Below, piece by piece: positions 1 to 8,280 of a DNA stretch of 64,000 nucleotides. Position 1 is the first letter of the stretch. Every line of letters starts with the position of its first letter. Position numbers and translations under genes: made by a program. Below the pieces are notes generated by a model that saw only the letters and a list, made by a program, of their open reading frames with translations, was not told the origin of the DNA and did not search any database. This stretch comes from Phocaeicola sartorii JCM 17136 = DSM 21941 (GTDB lineage: Bacteria > Bacteroidota > Bacteroidia > Bacteroidales > Bacteroidaceae): the NCBI RefSeq assembly GCF_000614185.1, contig NZ_BAKM01000016.1:53348-117347 (forward strand), in the 5' to 3' direction.

Positions 1-299
1 TGTGCCGTAGCCCTTGCCACCGATCTAAATCCAGGCAGTTGTTTCTCCGGTTCCATCCCGCTGACTTTTGCTCTGGCCTGCATCTATATGAAACTGACCG
101 TTGCAGAAGCTATCACAGCCATCACACTGAACGGTGCGGCAGCTCTCGGACGCGCGACCGCATCGGAAGCATAGAAGCCGGAAAACAGGGAGACCTTGTT
201 TTACTGGGAACCGACAACCCCCATATATTACCTTATTATACAGGTATGAACGCAGTCAAGCTGACCATCAAAGGAGGACGTGTTCTACATTCAAATTAA
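1..299 (+). CDS. hutI: Imidazolonepropionase, C-terminal part (frameshifted)
   Basis: This is the last ~100 residues of HutI, the amidohydrolase that opens 4-imidazolone-5-propionate to N-formimino-glutamate in histidine degradation. The beginning lies outside the window. Frame 1 reads the typical ATDLNPGS metal-site region and an [11 protein letters not shown] helix, then hits a stop. The true tail ([15 protein letters not shown] ... GGRVLHSN) continues in frame 3. One base is missing near 155/156. Family identity comes from the conserved tail motifs. It sits 20 bp before the cyclodeaminase gene in a hut operon. The break matches many others in this window and is more likely sequence error than a true pseudogene. 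Confidence 0.85.
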   Translation, partial: CRSPCHRSKSRQLFLRFHPADFCSGLHLYETDRCRSYHSHHTERCGSSRTRDRIGSIEAGKQGDLVLLGTDNPHILPYYTGMNAVKLTIKGGRVLHSN

Positions 300-319
300 C
301 CCATTAAATACTAATAGCC

Positions 320-943
320 ATGTTAACAGAACTTACCATCAAAGAATTTATCAATAAAGTACTCAGTAATGATCCTGTCCCCGGTGGCGGCAGTGTCTCG
401 GCACTCAATGGAGCCCTTGCCACCTCACTGGCAGCTATGGTAGCCAATCTTACCATAGGGCGCAAAAAATATGCAGAAGTGAACGAAATCATGGAAGACC
501 TTTCCGTACGCTTCGAACAGCTCACCCACCAATTGACAACCGATGTAGACCGGGACTCAGAAGCATACGATCGTGTTTTCTCCGCATTCAAACTTCCGAA
601 AGAAACGGATGAAGAAAAAGCGATCCGTAGTGAAACCATACAAACGGAAACCAAATATGCCGCCCAAGTGCCTATGGAGGTGGCACGTACCGTCCATTCC
701 ATTCTGCCTATGATTGATGTGGTAGCCAGAAAAGGGAACAGCAACGCTGTAACCGATGCCTGCGTGTCCATGATGTGTGCCCGGACTGCCATTCTGGGAG
801 CCTTGCTGAATGTACGTATCAACCTCACTTCTATCAAAGATGAAAAATTCGTCAAAGAGATGAGCGAAGAGGCCGATATGATAGCACAGACGACCATTGC
901 CGAAGAACAGAAAATACTGGACTATGTGAAAACCATTTTTTAA
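320..943 (+). CDS. Cyclodeaminase/cyclohydrolase (FTCD C-terminal domain family)
   Basis: The 207-residue, mostly helical protein matches the formimidoyltetrahydrofolate cyclodeaminase family. This enzyme turns 5-formimino-THF into 5,10-methenyl-THF plus ammonia, recovering the formimino carbon of histidine. The glycine-rich DPVPGGGSVSALNGAL segment at residues 17-32 is the family folate-site signature. It stands alone, without the fused transferase domain of mammalian FTCD. It lies between hutI (20 bp upstream) and hutH (34 bp downstream) on the same strand, so it is almost certainly in the hut operon. Confidence 0.85.
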   Translation: MLTELTIKEFINKVLSNDPVPGGGSVSALNGALATSLAAMVANLTIGRKKYAEVNEIMEDLSVRFEQLTHQLTTDVDRDSEAYDRVFSAFKLPKETDEEKAIRSETIQTETKYAAQVPMEVARTVHSILPMIDVVARKGNSNAVTDACVSMMCARTAILGALLNVRINLTSIKDEKFVKEMSEEADMIAQTTIAEEQKILDYVKTIF

Positions 944-977
944 TCCCAACCTCCGCGGTTAAAAAAAGAATCAGACC

Positions 978-2473
978 ATGAAGAATGTATATCAAATAGG
1001 TTCGGGTGATCTCACTTTTGACATCATCGAACGTATTATCAATGAAAATCTGAAACTGGAACTGGCTCCCGAAGCCAAGGAACGCATTCAGAAATGCCGG
1101 GATTATCTGGACAAAAAGATCGAGCGTCCGATGTCCCCCTCTATGGCATCACGACAGGATTCGGCAGCTTGTGCAACCGTAATATTTCTTCCGACGAACT
1201 GAGCGCCTTGCAAGAGAACCTGGTAAAAAGCCACGCTTGCAGTGTAGGCTCAGAAATGCCCCATGTCATTGTGAAGCTGATGTTTTTATTAAAAGCTCAT
1301 GCTCTTTCTTTGGGACACAGTGGCGTACAAGTCATCACTGTACAACGCATTATCGACTTTTTCAATAACGATGTAATGCCCATTGTCTATGACCGCGGTT
1401 CATTGGGAGCCTCGGGAGATCTTGCCCCGCTCGCCAATCTCTTCCTTCCGCTGATCGGTGTAGGCGACGTGTATTATAAAGGTAAACGTTGCGAAGCCAT
1501 CAGTGTACTCGATGAATTCGGCTGGGAACCGGTCAAACTGAAAAGCAAAGAAGGACTGGCCCTGCTCAATGGTACACAGTTTATGAGTGCCAACGGAGTT
1601 TATGCCATTCTCAAAGCTTTCCGTCTTTCCAAAAAGGCCGACCTGATCGCAGCCATTTCTCTGGAAGCTTTCGACGGACGTATCGACCCGTTCATGGACT
1701 GCATCCAGCAAATGCGCCCGCATAAAGGCCAGATAGAAACAGGAGCCGCATTCCGAAGAATACTAGAAGGCAGTGAAATCATCGCACAGCCCAAACAACA
1801 CGTACAAGATCCCTATTCGTTCCGTTGCATCCCACAAGTTCATGGTGCTACCAAAGATGCAATCAACCACGTAGCCTCCGTTCTGTTGACCGAGGTCAAC
1901 TCAGTAACCGACAACCCCACCATTTTCCCTGACGAAGACCTTATCCTTTCCGGAGGTAACTTCCACGGCCAACCGCTGGCACTAGTATATGATTATCTTG
2001 CCATTGCCATGGCCGAACTGGGGAACATATCCGAGCGACGTGTAGCACAACTCATCATGGGACTTCGAGGATTGCCCGAATTTCTGGTCGCCAATCCGGG
2101 ATTGAACTCCGGCTTCATGATTCCCCAATATGCTGCAGCCAGCATGGTAAGCCAGAACAAAATGTACTGTTACGCAGCCAGCAGCGACTCTATCGTATCC
2201 AGTAACGGACAAGAAGACCATGTAAGCATGGGAGCCAATGCCGCAACCAAGCTCTACAAAGTAATGGACAATCTGGAACATATTCTTGCCATCGAGCTGA
2301 TGAATGCCGCACAGGGTATAGATTTCCGCCGCCCGCTCCGCAGCTCACCGTTTATTGAGAAGTTTCTCGCTACCTACCGCAATGAGGTGCCTTTCATAAA
2401 GGAAGATATTGTAATGTACAAGGAAATACATAAAACAGTAGCTTTCCTAAAACGGCATCAAGTAAATTATTAA
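978..2473 (+). CDS. hutH: Histidine ammonia-lyase (frameshifted)
   Basis: HutH removes ammonia from L-histidine to give trans-urocanate. The MIO-forming Ala-Ser-Gly triad is visible in RGSLGASGDLAPLANL, and VPLYGITTGFGS is the usual N-terminal tyrosine loop. The frame breaks near 1126, where the N-terminal frame (YLDKKIER) and the long C-terminal frame (SDVPLYG) join if one base is restored. The repaired protein is 498 residues, the normal size for the family. The start at 978 is preceded by a purine-rich stretch. It is the last gene of the hut operon here; hutU is not in the window. Confidence 0.92.
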
Positions 2474-2484
2474 AAGGTATTTTA

Positions 2485-2553
2485 GACTCGGATTATAAGG
2501 ATTTCACGCATCTTTTTACGATTAAAGACTATAAGATTCATATAATCCGAGTC
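2485..2553. repeat. 13-bp inverted repeat between hutH and Nudix gene
   Basis: GACTCGGATTATA at 2485-2497 is exactly inverted at 2541-2553 with a 43-base loop. It may be a terminator-like or regulatory structure after hutH. No T-run follows the right arm. Confidence 0.5.
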
Positions 2554-2561
2554 CGAATTCA

Positions 2562-2569
2562 TATCTTTG
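2562..2569 (+). promoter_or_regulatory. Bacteroidetes-type -7 box upstream of Nudix gene
   Basis: TATCTTTG matches TAnnTTTG and lies 21 bp before the chosen start at 2591. This supports the downstream ATG over the one at 2567, which overlaps the box. Confidence 0.5.
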
Positions 2570-2590
2570 CAGGAACAAAAAATAGCAGAG

Positions 2591-3091
2591 ATGAATTACG
2601 ACAATAAAGAAGAAATGTTTCCCATAGTCGATGAGCAAGGAAACATAACAGGAGCTGCAACCCGTGGAGAATGTCATAACGGAAGCAAATTACTACATCC
2701 AGTAGTCCACTTGCACGTATTCAACAGCAAAGGCGAACTCTATTTGCAGAAACGTCCCGACTGGAAAGATATCCAACCGGGCAAATGGGATACAGCCGTA
2801 GGCGGACACATAGACTTGGGTGAAAGCGTAGAAATAGCCTTGAAACGCGAAGCAAAAGAAGAACTGGGCATCACCGGCTTTACTCCCGAATTACTGACAA
2901 GCTATGTATTCGAGTCCACCCGGGAAAAAGAACTGGTGTTCTCACATAAAACCACTTATGACGCCCCCGTTATCCCCAGCGAAGAACTGGATGGCGGCCG
3001 TTTTTGGTCATTGGAAGAGATCAGAGCCAACATTGGAAAAGAAATATTTACACCTAATTTCGAGAATGAATTTAAGAAGCTAGGCTTCTGA
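2591..3091 (+). CDS. Nudix hydrolase
   Basis: The ~166-residue protein carries a clear Nudix box: GGHIDLGESVEIALKREA followed by KEELGITG, i.e. GX5EX7REUXEEXGU. The DEQGNITG start, LHPVVHLHVF and LQKR segments resemble the IPP-isomerase-like/NudE-type Nudix subgroup that hydrolyses nucleoside-diphosphate-linked compounds. The substrate cannot be told from sequence. A -7 box just upstream and a strong terminator downstream suggest a single-gene unit. Confidence 0.85.
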   Translation: MNYDNKEEMFPIVDEQGNITGAATRGECHNGSKLLHPVVHLHVFNSKGELYLQKRPDWKDIQPGKWDTAVGGHIDLGESVEIALKREAKEELGITGFTPELLTSYVFESTREKELVFSHKTTYDAPVIPSEELDGGRFWSLEEIRANIGKEIFTPNFENEFKKLGF

Positions 3092-3107
3092 AACCATTTT
3101 TTCATAA

Positions 3108-3149
3108 AAAGGGGCAAATTCTTGACTTGCATCAAGAATTTGCCCCTTT
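3108..3149. terminator. Strong hairpin terminator after Nudix gene
   Basis: An 18-bp perfect stem (AAAGGGGCAAATTCTTGA at 3108-3125 pairs with 3132-3149) closes a 6-base loop. A- and T-rich ends let it act in both directions. It separates the Nudix gene from the microprotein cluster. Confidence 0.85.
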
Positions 3150-3194
3150 CGCATATATTTTACCCTTATCAGTACAATCTAAAACAAAACAGTA

Positions 3195-3202
3195 TAATTT
3201 TG
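3195..3202 (+). promoter_or_regulatory. -7 box for microprotein cluster
   Basis: TAATTTTG matches TAnnTTTG, 35 bp before the first microprotein ATG. No convincing -33 TTTG is seen at 19-21 bp. Confidence 0.45.
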
Positions 3203-3237
3203 TGTTGTAAAACATAAAAAGAAAGGATAACGAGATT

Positions 3238-3324
3238 ATGAAAAAGGTAAAAAGTATTTTTAAGAAAGCCCTTGCCTTGATGGGTGAGAACGAAGTAAGA
3301 GCTTGGGGCATAGGGATTAAGTAA
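3238..3324 (+). CDS. 28-residue microprotein, copy 1
   Basis: The ORF encodes 28 residues: a lysine-rich amphipathic N-terminal half (MKKVKSIFKKALALMG) and a tail with RAWG ending in lysine. A purine-rich ribosome-binding stretch, AAAGAAAGGATA, lies about 10 bases before the ATG, and the same stretch precedes the two following genes. It is the first of three tandem paralogues of exactly equal length, which is the main reason to believe it is translated. I do not recognise the family. A cationic amphipathic helix would suit membrane or protein binding (inference). Confidence 0.7.
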   Translation: MKKVKSIFKKALALMGENEVRAWGIGIK

Positions 3325-3365
3325 GTAAACTTCCCTATTTTTTTAACCAAAGAAAGGATAGCATT

Positions 3366-3452
3366 ATGAAGAAGTTGAAAGAGATCATCAAAGCAGGTCT
3401 CAAAGATATGGGAAATGACGCCCTCCGTGCTTGGGGGTACGATACAAAGTAA
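3366..3452 (+). CDS. 28-residue microprotein, copy 2
   Basis: This second tandem copy is also 28 residues. It opens MKKLKEIIKAGLKDMGND and closes with ALRAWG and a final lysine. Against copy 1 it keeps the MKK.K..-K charge pattern, Met-Gly in the middle and RAWG near the end, while most third codon positions differ. That pattern points to an old duplication under protein-level selection. The leader repeats TTTTTAAC plus AAAGAAAGGATAGCA before the start. The gap to copy 1 is 41 bp. Function unknown. Confidence 0.7.
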   Translation: MKKLKEIIKAGLKDMGNDALRAWGYDTK

Positions 3453-3498
3453 AGGTACAAAGAATTAGTTTTTAACGTTTAAAAGAAAGGATAGCACA

Positions 3499-3585
3499 AT
3501 GAAAAGAGTAAAAAGTTTTTTCAAAGAATACATAAAGGCCATTGAAATCAATGCCGCATTAATGTATGGTTACAGAGCTAAATAA
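3499..3585 (+). CDS. 28-residue microprotein, copy 3
   Basis: This third tandem copy, again 28 residues, starts MKRVKSFFKEYIKAIE and ends in MYGYRAK. It is the most diverged copy: the RAWG tail becomes ALMYGYRAK, but the aromatic-glycine pair and final lysine remain at the same positions. The AAAGAAAGGATAGCA leader is kept. A hairpin terminator follows within 45 bp, so the three genes appear to form one short transcript. Confidence 0.65.
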   Translation: MKRVKSFFKEYIKAIEINAALMYGYRAK

Positions 3586-3627
3586 GAACCATACTTTTTG
3601 ATTGAGAGAATTGAATTACAATTATAT

Positions 3628-3663
3628 AAAGAAGCAGTTTTGAGAAATCAAAGCTGCTTCTTT
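3628..3663 (+). terminator. Terminator after microprotein cluster
   Basis: AAAGAAGCAG pairs with CTGCTTCTTT across a 16-base loop, and the right arm ends in a short T-run. Confidence 0.7.
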
Positions 3664-3731
3664 GTTATGAATACAGTATGAGTGGAATCAATTTATCCGA
3701 CAAGCAATATACTCATATTAAAAATATTGCT

Positions 3732-3739
3732 TATTTTTG
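3732..3739 (+). promoter_or_regulatory. -7 box upstream of GH109-like gene
   Basis: TATTTTTG fits TAnnTTTG, 42 bp before the start at 3782. Confidence 0.5.
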
Positions 3740-3781
3740 TAACAATCTACTATTAACCTATAAATTTTAATTAACAGAGCC

Positions 3782-5197
3782 ATGATTAAAAAACTGTTTA
3801 CCATTTTTGCCGGTATCGCGTTATTGTGCTCAGCCGGCTGTACCCCAACCTCCAAAGAAACAGTTGCCACCAAAGAGTACACACCTCTTGAAGTAACCGT
3901 TCCCGAACGTCCCACCGGACAACAGGACGTTATCGAACTCGTCGCCCCCAAACTTGACACTGTCCGTGTAGGTTTTATTGGCCTGGGTATGCGTGGGCCC
4001 AGTGCAGTAGAACGCTGGACACACATTCCGGGAACTAAAATTATCGCCCTTTGCGACTTGTTGCCCGACAACGCGGAAAAAGCACAAAAAATTGTGACCA
4101 ATGCCGGCATGGATGCTCCCGCCCTCTACTCTGGCAGCGAAGATGCATGGAAACAATTGTGTGACCGGGATGATATCGACTTGGTGTACATCGCAACGGA
4201 CTGGAAACACCATGCCGAAATGGGTATCTATGCCATGGAACATGGAAAGCACGTAGCTATCGAAGTTCCGGCAGCCATGTCACTGGATGAAATCTGGGCG
4301 CTTGTCAATACTTCCGAAAAGACCCGTAAACACTGTATGCAACTTGAAAATTGTGTTTACGACTTCTTCGAACTGACTACATTGAATATGGCACAAAAAG
4401 GTCTTTTCGGCGAAGTGCTCCATGTAGAAGGTTCATACATCCATAATCTGGAAGAATTCTGGCCTTATTACTGGAACAACTGGCGTTTGGACTACAACCG
4501 GGAATTCCGTGGAGACGTTTATGCTACCCACGGTCTGGGTCCTGCCTGCCAATTACTTAACATTCACCGAGGCGACCGCATGAAAACACTGGTAGCCATG
4601 GACACCAAAGCAGTAACCGGCCCCGAACTGGTAAAACAATATCAGCAAGAAGAAGCATCCGATTTCCAAAACGGTGACCATACCATGACCTTTATCCGTA
4701 CAGAAAACGGCAAAACCATCCACATACAGCATGATGTAATGAATCCGCGTCCCTACAGCCGTATGTATCAACTAACCGGAACCAAAGGCTTTGCCAACAA
4801 ATATCCCATCGAACAGTATTGCTTCCGTCCGGATCAGATTGACAGTACCAGCATACCCGATCACGAAAACCTGAGTATGCACTCGGCTGTTCCCGAAAAA
4901 GTAAAAGAGGCGTTGATGAGTCAATATAAACACCCCATCCACCAGGAATTAGAAGAAACAGCCAAGAAAGTAGGAGGACACGGTGGAATGGACTTCATCA
5001 TGGATTATCGCCTGGTATATTGCTTACGTAACGGACTTCCTCTGGACATGGACGTTTATGATTTAGCTGAATGGTGCTGCATGGCCGACTTGACCCGTCT
5101 TTCTATCGAAAACGGAAGCGCACCCGTTGCCGTTCCCGACTTCACCCGGGGCAGCTGGAACAAAGTGGATGGTTATCATCATGCTTTCGCTCAATAA
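3782..5197 (+). CDS. Gfo/Idh/MocA-type lipoprotein, GH109-like
   Basis: This 471-residue lipoprotein has a signal peptide with lipobox LLCSAGC and is probably anchored in the envelope. Residues ~60-190 form a Rossmann domain (VGFIGLGMRGP dinucleotide-binding loop, then LVYIATDWKHHAEMG and KHVAIEVPAA). The rest is the C-terminal beta-sheet domain. This architecture matches GH109 enzymes, which use tightly bound NAD to remove terminal N-acetylgalactosamine from glycans. Other dehydrogenases of the superfamily cannot be excluded. It has its own promoter and terminator. Confidence 0.85.
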   Translation: MIKKLFTIFAGIALLCSAGCTPTSKETVATKEYTPLEVTVPERPTGQQDVIELVAPKLDTVRVGFIGLGMRGPSAVERWTHIPGTKIIALCDLLPDNAEKAQKIVTNAGMDAPALYSGSEDAWKQLCDRDDIDLVYIATDWKHHAEMGIYAMEHGKHVAIEVPAAMSLDEIWALVNTSEKTRKHCMQLENCVYDFFELTTLNMAQKGLFGEVLHVEGSYIHNLEEFWPYYWNNWRLDYNREFRGDVYATHGLGPACQLLNIHRGDRMKTLVAMDTKAVTGPELVKQYQQEEASDFQNGDHTMTFIRTENGKTIHIQHDVMNPRPYSRMYQLTGTKGFANKYPIEQYCFRPDQIDSTSIPDHENLSMHSAVPEKVKEALMSQYKHPIHQELEETAKKVGGHGGMDFIMDYRLVYCLRNGLPLDMDVYDLAEWCCMADLTRLSIENGSAPVAVPDFTRGSWNKVDGYHHAFAQ

Positions 5198-5226
5198 AAA
5201 GATATGAAATAAATACATACTTCAAT

Positions 5227-5267
5227 AAAAAGAGAGGTATTCCCGATACGGGATGTACCTCTTTTTC
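5227..5267. terminator. Bidirectional terminator
   Basis: AAAAAGAGAGGTA and TACCTCTTTTT flank a TCCC-GGGA inner stem. It lies between convergent genes and can serve both strands. Confidence 0.75.
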
Positions 5268-5318
5268 TTATAATCACGAAGTCAACAAGCATCATGTGTG
5301 TAAAGGAAAACTCGCATT

Positions 5319-5864
5319 TTATACTTTTGTCAGTTCACCCGTCACCGAATCAATAATAAACCCTCTCACCATAATATCTTTAGGTATCAATGGATGTTCC
5401 ATAATAGCCCGTACAGTCCCTTTCACCGATTTCTCCGTATCCTCAAACCCATCCAGCCACGCTCCAAAATCCACGCCACAGAAACGAATCATATCAATGG
5501 TTTCCTGCTTGACGCCACGTGCTTTCATGTGTTCTATCATCTCATTGCTATTCATGTGACAGGCCCCACAATCAGAATGAGCAACAACCATTACTTCCTT
5601 TACCCCTAACTCATAAATAGCCACCATCAGACTACGGATTACACTACCAAACGGATGCGAGATGACCCCACCCGCATTCTTGATAATTTTCACGTCACCA
5701 TTCCTGATGCCCAAAGCAGCAGGTAACAATTCTGTCAACCGGGTATCCATACAAGAAAGAATAGCTATTTTTTTATCAGGATATTTGTTGGTAATATACT
5801 TCTCATATCCCTTGCTCTCAACAAATTTCTTGTTGAACTCTAAAATATCATCTATCATTGCCAT
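5319..5864 (-). CDS. Beta-type carbonic anhydrase
   Basis: The enzyme hydrates CO2 to bicarbonate in the cytoplasm. Zinc ligands and catalytic residues are visible: Cys, Asp and Arg in SCMDTR, and His and Cys in AHSDCGAC. The size (~180 residues) fits small beta-class enzymes. I start at the Met of MAMIDDIL; the longer frame overlaps the -7 box TAAGTTTG (minus strand, 5885-5892). It converges on the GH109-like gene. Confidence 0.9.
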   Translation of the reverse strand: MAMIDDILEFNKKFVESKGYEKYITNKYPDKKIAILSCMDTRLTELLPAALGIRNGDVKIIKNAGGVISHPFGSVIRSLMVAIYELGVKEVMVVAHSDCGACHMNSNEMIEHMKARGVKQETIDMIRFCGVDFGAWLDGFEDTEKSVKGTVRAIMEHPLIPKDIMVRGFIIDSVTGELTKV

Positions 5865-5884
5865 AAGTTTTTTAGGATTTACTA

Positions 5885-5892
5885 CAAACTTA
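5885..5892 (-). promoter_or_regulatory. -7 box for carbonic anhydrase
   Basis: CAAACTTA on the plus strand reads TAAGTTTG (TAnnTTTG) toward the gene, 20 bp before its start. Confidence 0.45.
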
Positions 5893-6039
5893 CACAAAAA
5901 CAAAATACGATGACACTTTTAAGATAAATATTTATCGGATACCGGCTTTCCGTACAAGGATAAACCATACTGGAAAAAGCAAAGAGAGCAATGCGTTTCC
6001 ATACAAAAACACCTAACACTATAAAACTGATATTCGTCG

Positions 6040-6621
6040 TTATTCTTTTTTCTTTCTCCCCAGCCCGGCACGGATACGGCTTAACGACTGCGGAGTAATC
6101 CATAAATAAGATGCGATATGCTTCAGAGGTACATACTGCAACAGTTCCGGATTCTCCTCCAGCAATGTAAGATAACGTTCTTCAGCACGGGGGCTTCCGC
6201 CCGTTATCATCCAACTTTCAAGTCCCAGAAACTGCTGTTCGAACAAACGTCTTCCCAAATTGGCCAGCTCGACAGACCCGGCATACAACGCTTCAAGCCT
6301 TGCCTTCGAAATACCATAAAGCTCACTGTCGCACATCGCTTCGATAGAAACCAGCGAAGGGGTATTTTCCACATATCCCCAAGAGGAGAAAATGGTTTCA
6401 CCTTCAGAAGCAAACCAGACAGAAACATCCACCCCGTCATTAAGATAATGTCCGCGCCAGATTCCTTTACTCACAATATAGAAGTTTGAATTCCGCCCGC
6501 CTTCCTGTACAAGAAAATCCCCTTTACGAAAAGTGAACTTTTCCATATTGCCCAACAGCTGCAAGCTCAAGGCTACCGGCAAACTATATTTTTTACAAAA
6601 CTTCTGTATGAATGCATCCAT
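6040..6621 (-). CDS. Crp/Fnr-family transcription regulator
   Basis: The 193-residue protein has an N-terminal cyclic-nucleotide-binding fold (GDFLVQEGG ... FYIVSKGIWRGHY) and a C-terminal helix-turn-helix (LKHIASYLWITPQSLSRIRAGL). No Fnr-type cysteine cluster is seen, so iron-sulfur oxygen sensing is unlikely. Bacteroidetes members of this type often control a neighbouring transporter. Here the MATE exporter lies 35 bp upstream on the same strand, but the regulator also has its own -7 box. Confidence 0.85.
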   Translation of the reverse strand: MDAFIQKFCKKYSLPVALSLQLLGNMEKFTFRKGDFLVQEGGRNSNFYIVSKGIWRGHYLNDGVDVSVWFASEGETIFSSWGYVENTPSLVSIEAMCDSELYGISKARLEALYAGSVELANLGRRLFEQQFLGLESWMITGGSPRAEERYLTLLEENPELLQYVPLKHIASYLWITPQSLSRIRAGLGRKKKE

Positions 6622-6643
6622 ATATCCACTCGATTAATTACCA

Positions 6644-6651
6644 CAAAGGTA
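6644..6651 (-). promoter_or_regulatory. -7 box for Crp-family gene
   Basis: CAAAGGTA (TACCTTTG on the minus strand) lies 22 bp before the regulator start, in the short gap to the MATE stop. Confidence 0.5.
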
Positions 6652-6656
6652 AAAAA

Positions 6657-8021
6657 TCATCTGTCCCCCCGTTGATGTTTACGATAATAAATCGCCATTA
6701 TCACTAAAAAAGTAAGTACTTCCGCCAAAGGAACTGCCAACCATATTCCCGGCACTTTCAACAGCAACGGCAAGCCAAACAGGCAAAACACCATAAAAAC
6801 AAACCCGCGCAAAAACGTAACCATCATAGCCGGACGTGCCCGCTCCACACTTTGAAAATAGCCGATGGAAACAATATTCACAGCAAAGAAAATAAAGCCG
6901 GATGCAAACAAAGGCAACCCCTCCACAGCAATATCGTATGCCGGATAAGAGCGATTAATAAACATAGCCACAATCTGATGGTTGAACAAAGCCGTCAATG
7001 CAAAAAACACAAGTCCGCAAGCCACCGCCGTCCCCAGTGCCAAGCGGAAAGCGGAACGTACCCGCATGGTGTCGCCCGCTCCAAAATTATAACTTAAAAT
7101 GGGCTGGGCAGATTGTCCTATAGCATTATATACCATAAATATAATGGGGAAAAAATAACAGGCTATGCTGAAAGCTGCCACCCCGTCTTCTCCCAAATAC
7201 GAAATAAACACATAGTTACCGGCAAACATCATACAGGCAATTGCTCCCTCACACAAAAACGTGGATGCCCCCAACCGGCACATATATTTCACATTACGCC
7301 AAGTGAGCTGCATGCTCTTTCTGCTGAGTTTTACGCGGCAGAAATGGATAACATTTTTCTTACGGCTCAAATATATGATTATCATAGCAGCCCCAACCAC
7401 ATAACCTAAACTGGTGGCAAGTGCCGCACCCATCATTTCCCAACCGAAAATGAAGATAAACACATAATCGAGCACAATATTAATCATTGCCGGAATAGCA
7501 TTACACCACATGGCGTAATTAGGAGAACCATCCAATCGTACAAAAAACATACCTGAACTGAGCAGTGCGCTGAACACCAGAAAAGGAAGAAACCAATGCA
7601 TATATTCTACCGCCAAAGGCAACAAGCGTTCCGAACTTCCCAGCAATCGTGCCACATGAGGTGCAAACATACATACCACTCCCCATAGTAATGCCAAGAA
7701 CAAAGAAGAAACCACCACTGCCTGCGTTACATTAATACGCGCTGATTTCTGCTTACCCTGTGACAAATGAATGGAAGCAACCACGGACGCCCCCACTCCA
7801 AACATCAGCCCGATGCCTGTACTTATCAAAAACAGTGGAGCCGTAATATTTACCGCCGCCAATGCATCACTACCAATTCCCTTACCTACAAATATTCCGT
7901 CTGTTATAACAAACACAGCCGAAAAGACCATCCCCAACACAGTAGGTATCAGCAATTTCCGAAACAATTTCGGAATTTCCATACTGCCAAAATCAATACT
8001 ATCTTTCATACCTATATCCAT
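6657..8021 (-). CDS. MATE-family multidrug/toxin exporter
   Basis: The 454-residue inner-membrane protein has about 12 hydrophobic helices arranged as two similar halves. Family features include LFRKLLIPTVLGM at the start and the conserved AAVNITAPLF and GQSAQPILSYNFGAG segments. MATE proteins export cationic compounds using Na+ or H+ gradients. The substrate is unknown. It may be cotranscribed with the Crp-type regulator downstream. An in-frame Met four codons later (MKDSIDFG) is an equally good start. Confidence 0.88.
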   Translation of the reverse strand: MDIGMKDSIDFGSMEIPKLFRKLLIPTVLGMVFSAVFVITDGIFVGKGIGSDALAAVNITAPLFLISTGIGLMFGVGASVVASIHLSQGKQKSARINVTQAVVVSSLFLALLWGVVCMFAPHVARLLGSSERLLPLAVEYMHWFLPFLVFSALLSSGMFFVRLDGSPNYAMWCNAIPAMINIVLDYVFIFIFGWEMMGAALATSLGYVVGAAMIIIYLSRKKNVIHFCRVKLSRKSMQLTWRNVKYMCRLGASTFLCEGAIACMMFAGNYVFISYLGEDGVAAFSIACYFFPIIFMVYNAIGQSAQPILSYNFGAGDTMRVRSAFRLALGTAVACGLVFFALTALFNHQIVAMFINRSYPAYDIAVEGLPLFASGFIFFAVNIVSIGYFQSVERARPAMMVTFLRGFVFMVFCLFGLPLLLKVPGIWLAVPLAEVLTFLVIMAIYYRKHQRGDR

Positions 8022-8035
8022 TGTTTTTCCGGTTG

Positions 8036-8043
8036 CAAAGATA
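8036..8043 (-). promoter_or_regulatory. -7 box for MATE gene
   Basis: CAAAGATA (TATCTTTG on the minus strand) is 14 bp before the start at 8021. Confidence 0.5.
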
Positions 8044-8104
8044 AGATGTTATTTTAGGGTAAAAATTACCATTTGGTAATTTCAGTTACTTTTTGCTTTA
8101 AAAA

Positions 8105-8136
8105 TTTGCGAGATTAAGAAGAAACCACTACCTTTG
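8105..8136 (+). promoter_or_regulatory. Full promoter of tRNA-Thr
   Basis: TTTG at 8105-8108 and TACCTTTG at 8129-8136 are 20 bp apart, the Bacteroidetes -33/-7 arrangement, just before the tRNA. Confidence 0.7.
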
Positions 8137-8157
8137 CACCCGCAAAACAAAAACATT

Positions 8158-8231
8158 GCCTCTTTAGCTCAGTTGGCCAGAGCACGTGATTTGTAATCTC
8201 GGGGTCGTTGGTTCGAATCCGACAAGAGGCT
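8158..8231 (+). tRNA. tRNA-Thr (anticodon TGT)
   Basis: The 74-base cloverleaf has a GCCTCTT/AAGAGGC acceptor stem, D-arm GCTC...GAGC, anticodon loop TTTGTAA and T-arm GTTGG TTCGAAT CCGAC. CCA is not encoded. The middle pair of the anticodon stem is a T-T mismatch. It reads ACA codons. Confidence 0.93.
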
Positions 8232-8239
8232 CACCCAAT

Positions 8240-8280
8240 AAAAGCCGTTTCTGAAATTCAGAAGCGGCTTTTCGTTTTTT
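8240..8280 (+). terminator. Terminator of tRNA-Thr
   Basis: AAAAGCCGTTTCTGAA pairs with TTCAGAAGCGGCTTTT with one mismatch and is followed by a T6 run. Confidence 0.8.

Noticed and set aside
304..897. 197-codon minus-strand ORF
   Set aside because: Shadow of the cyclodeaminase gene, which has the folate-site motif on the plus strand.
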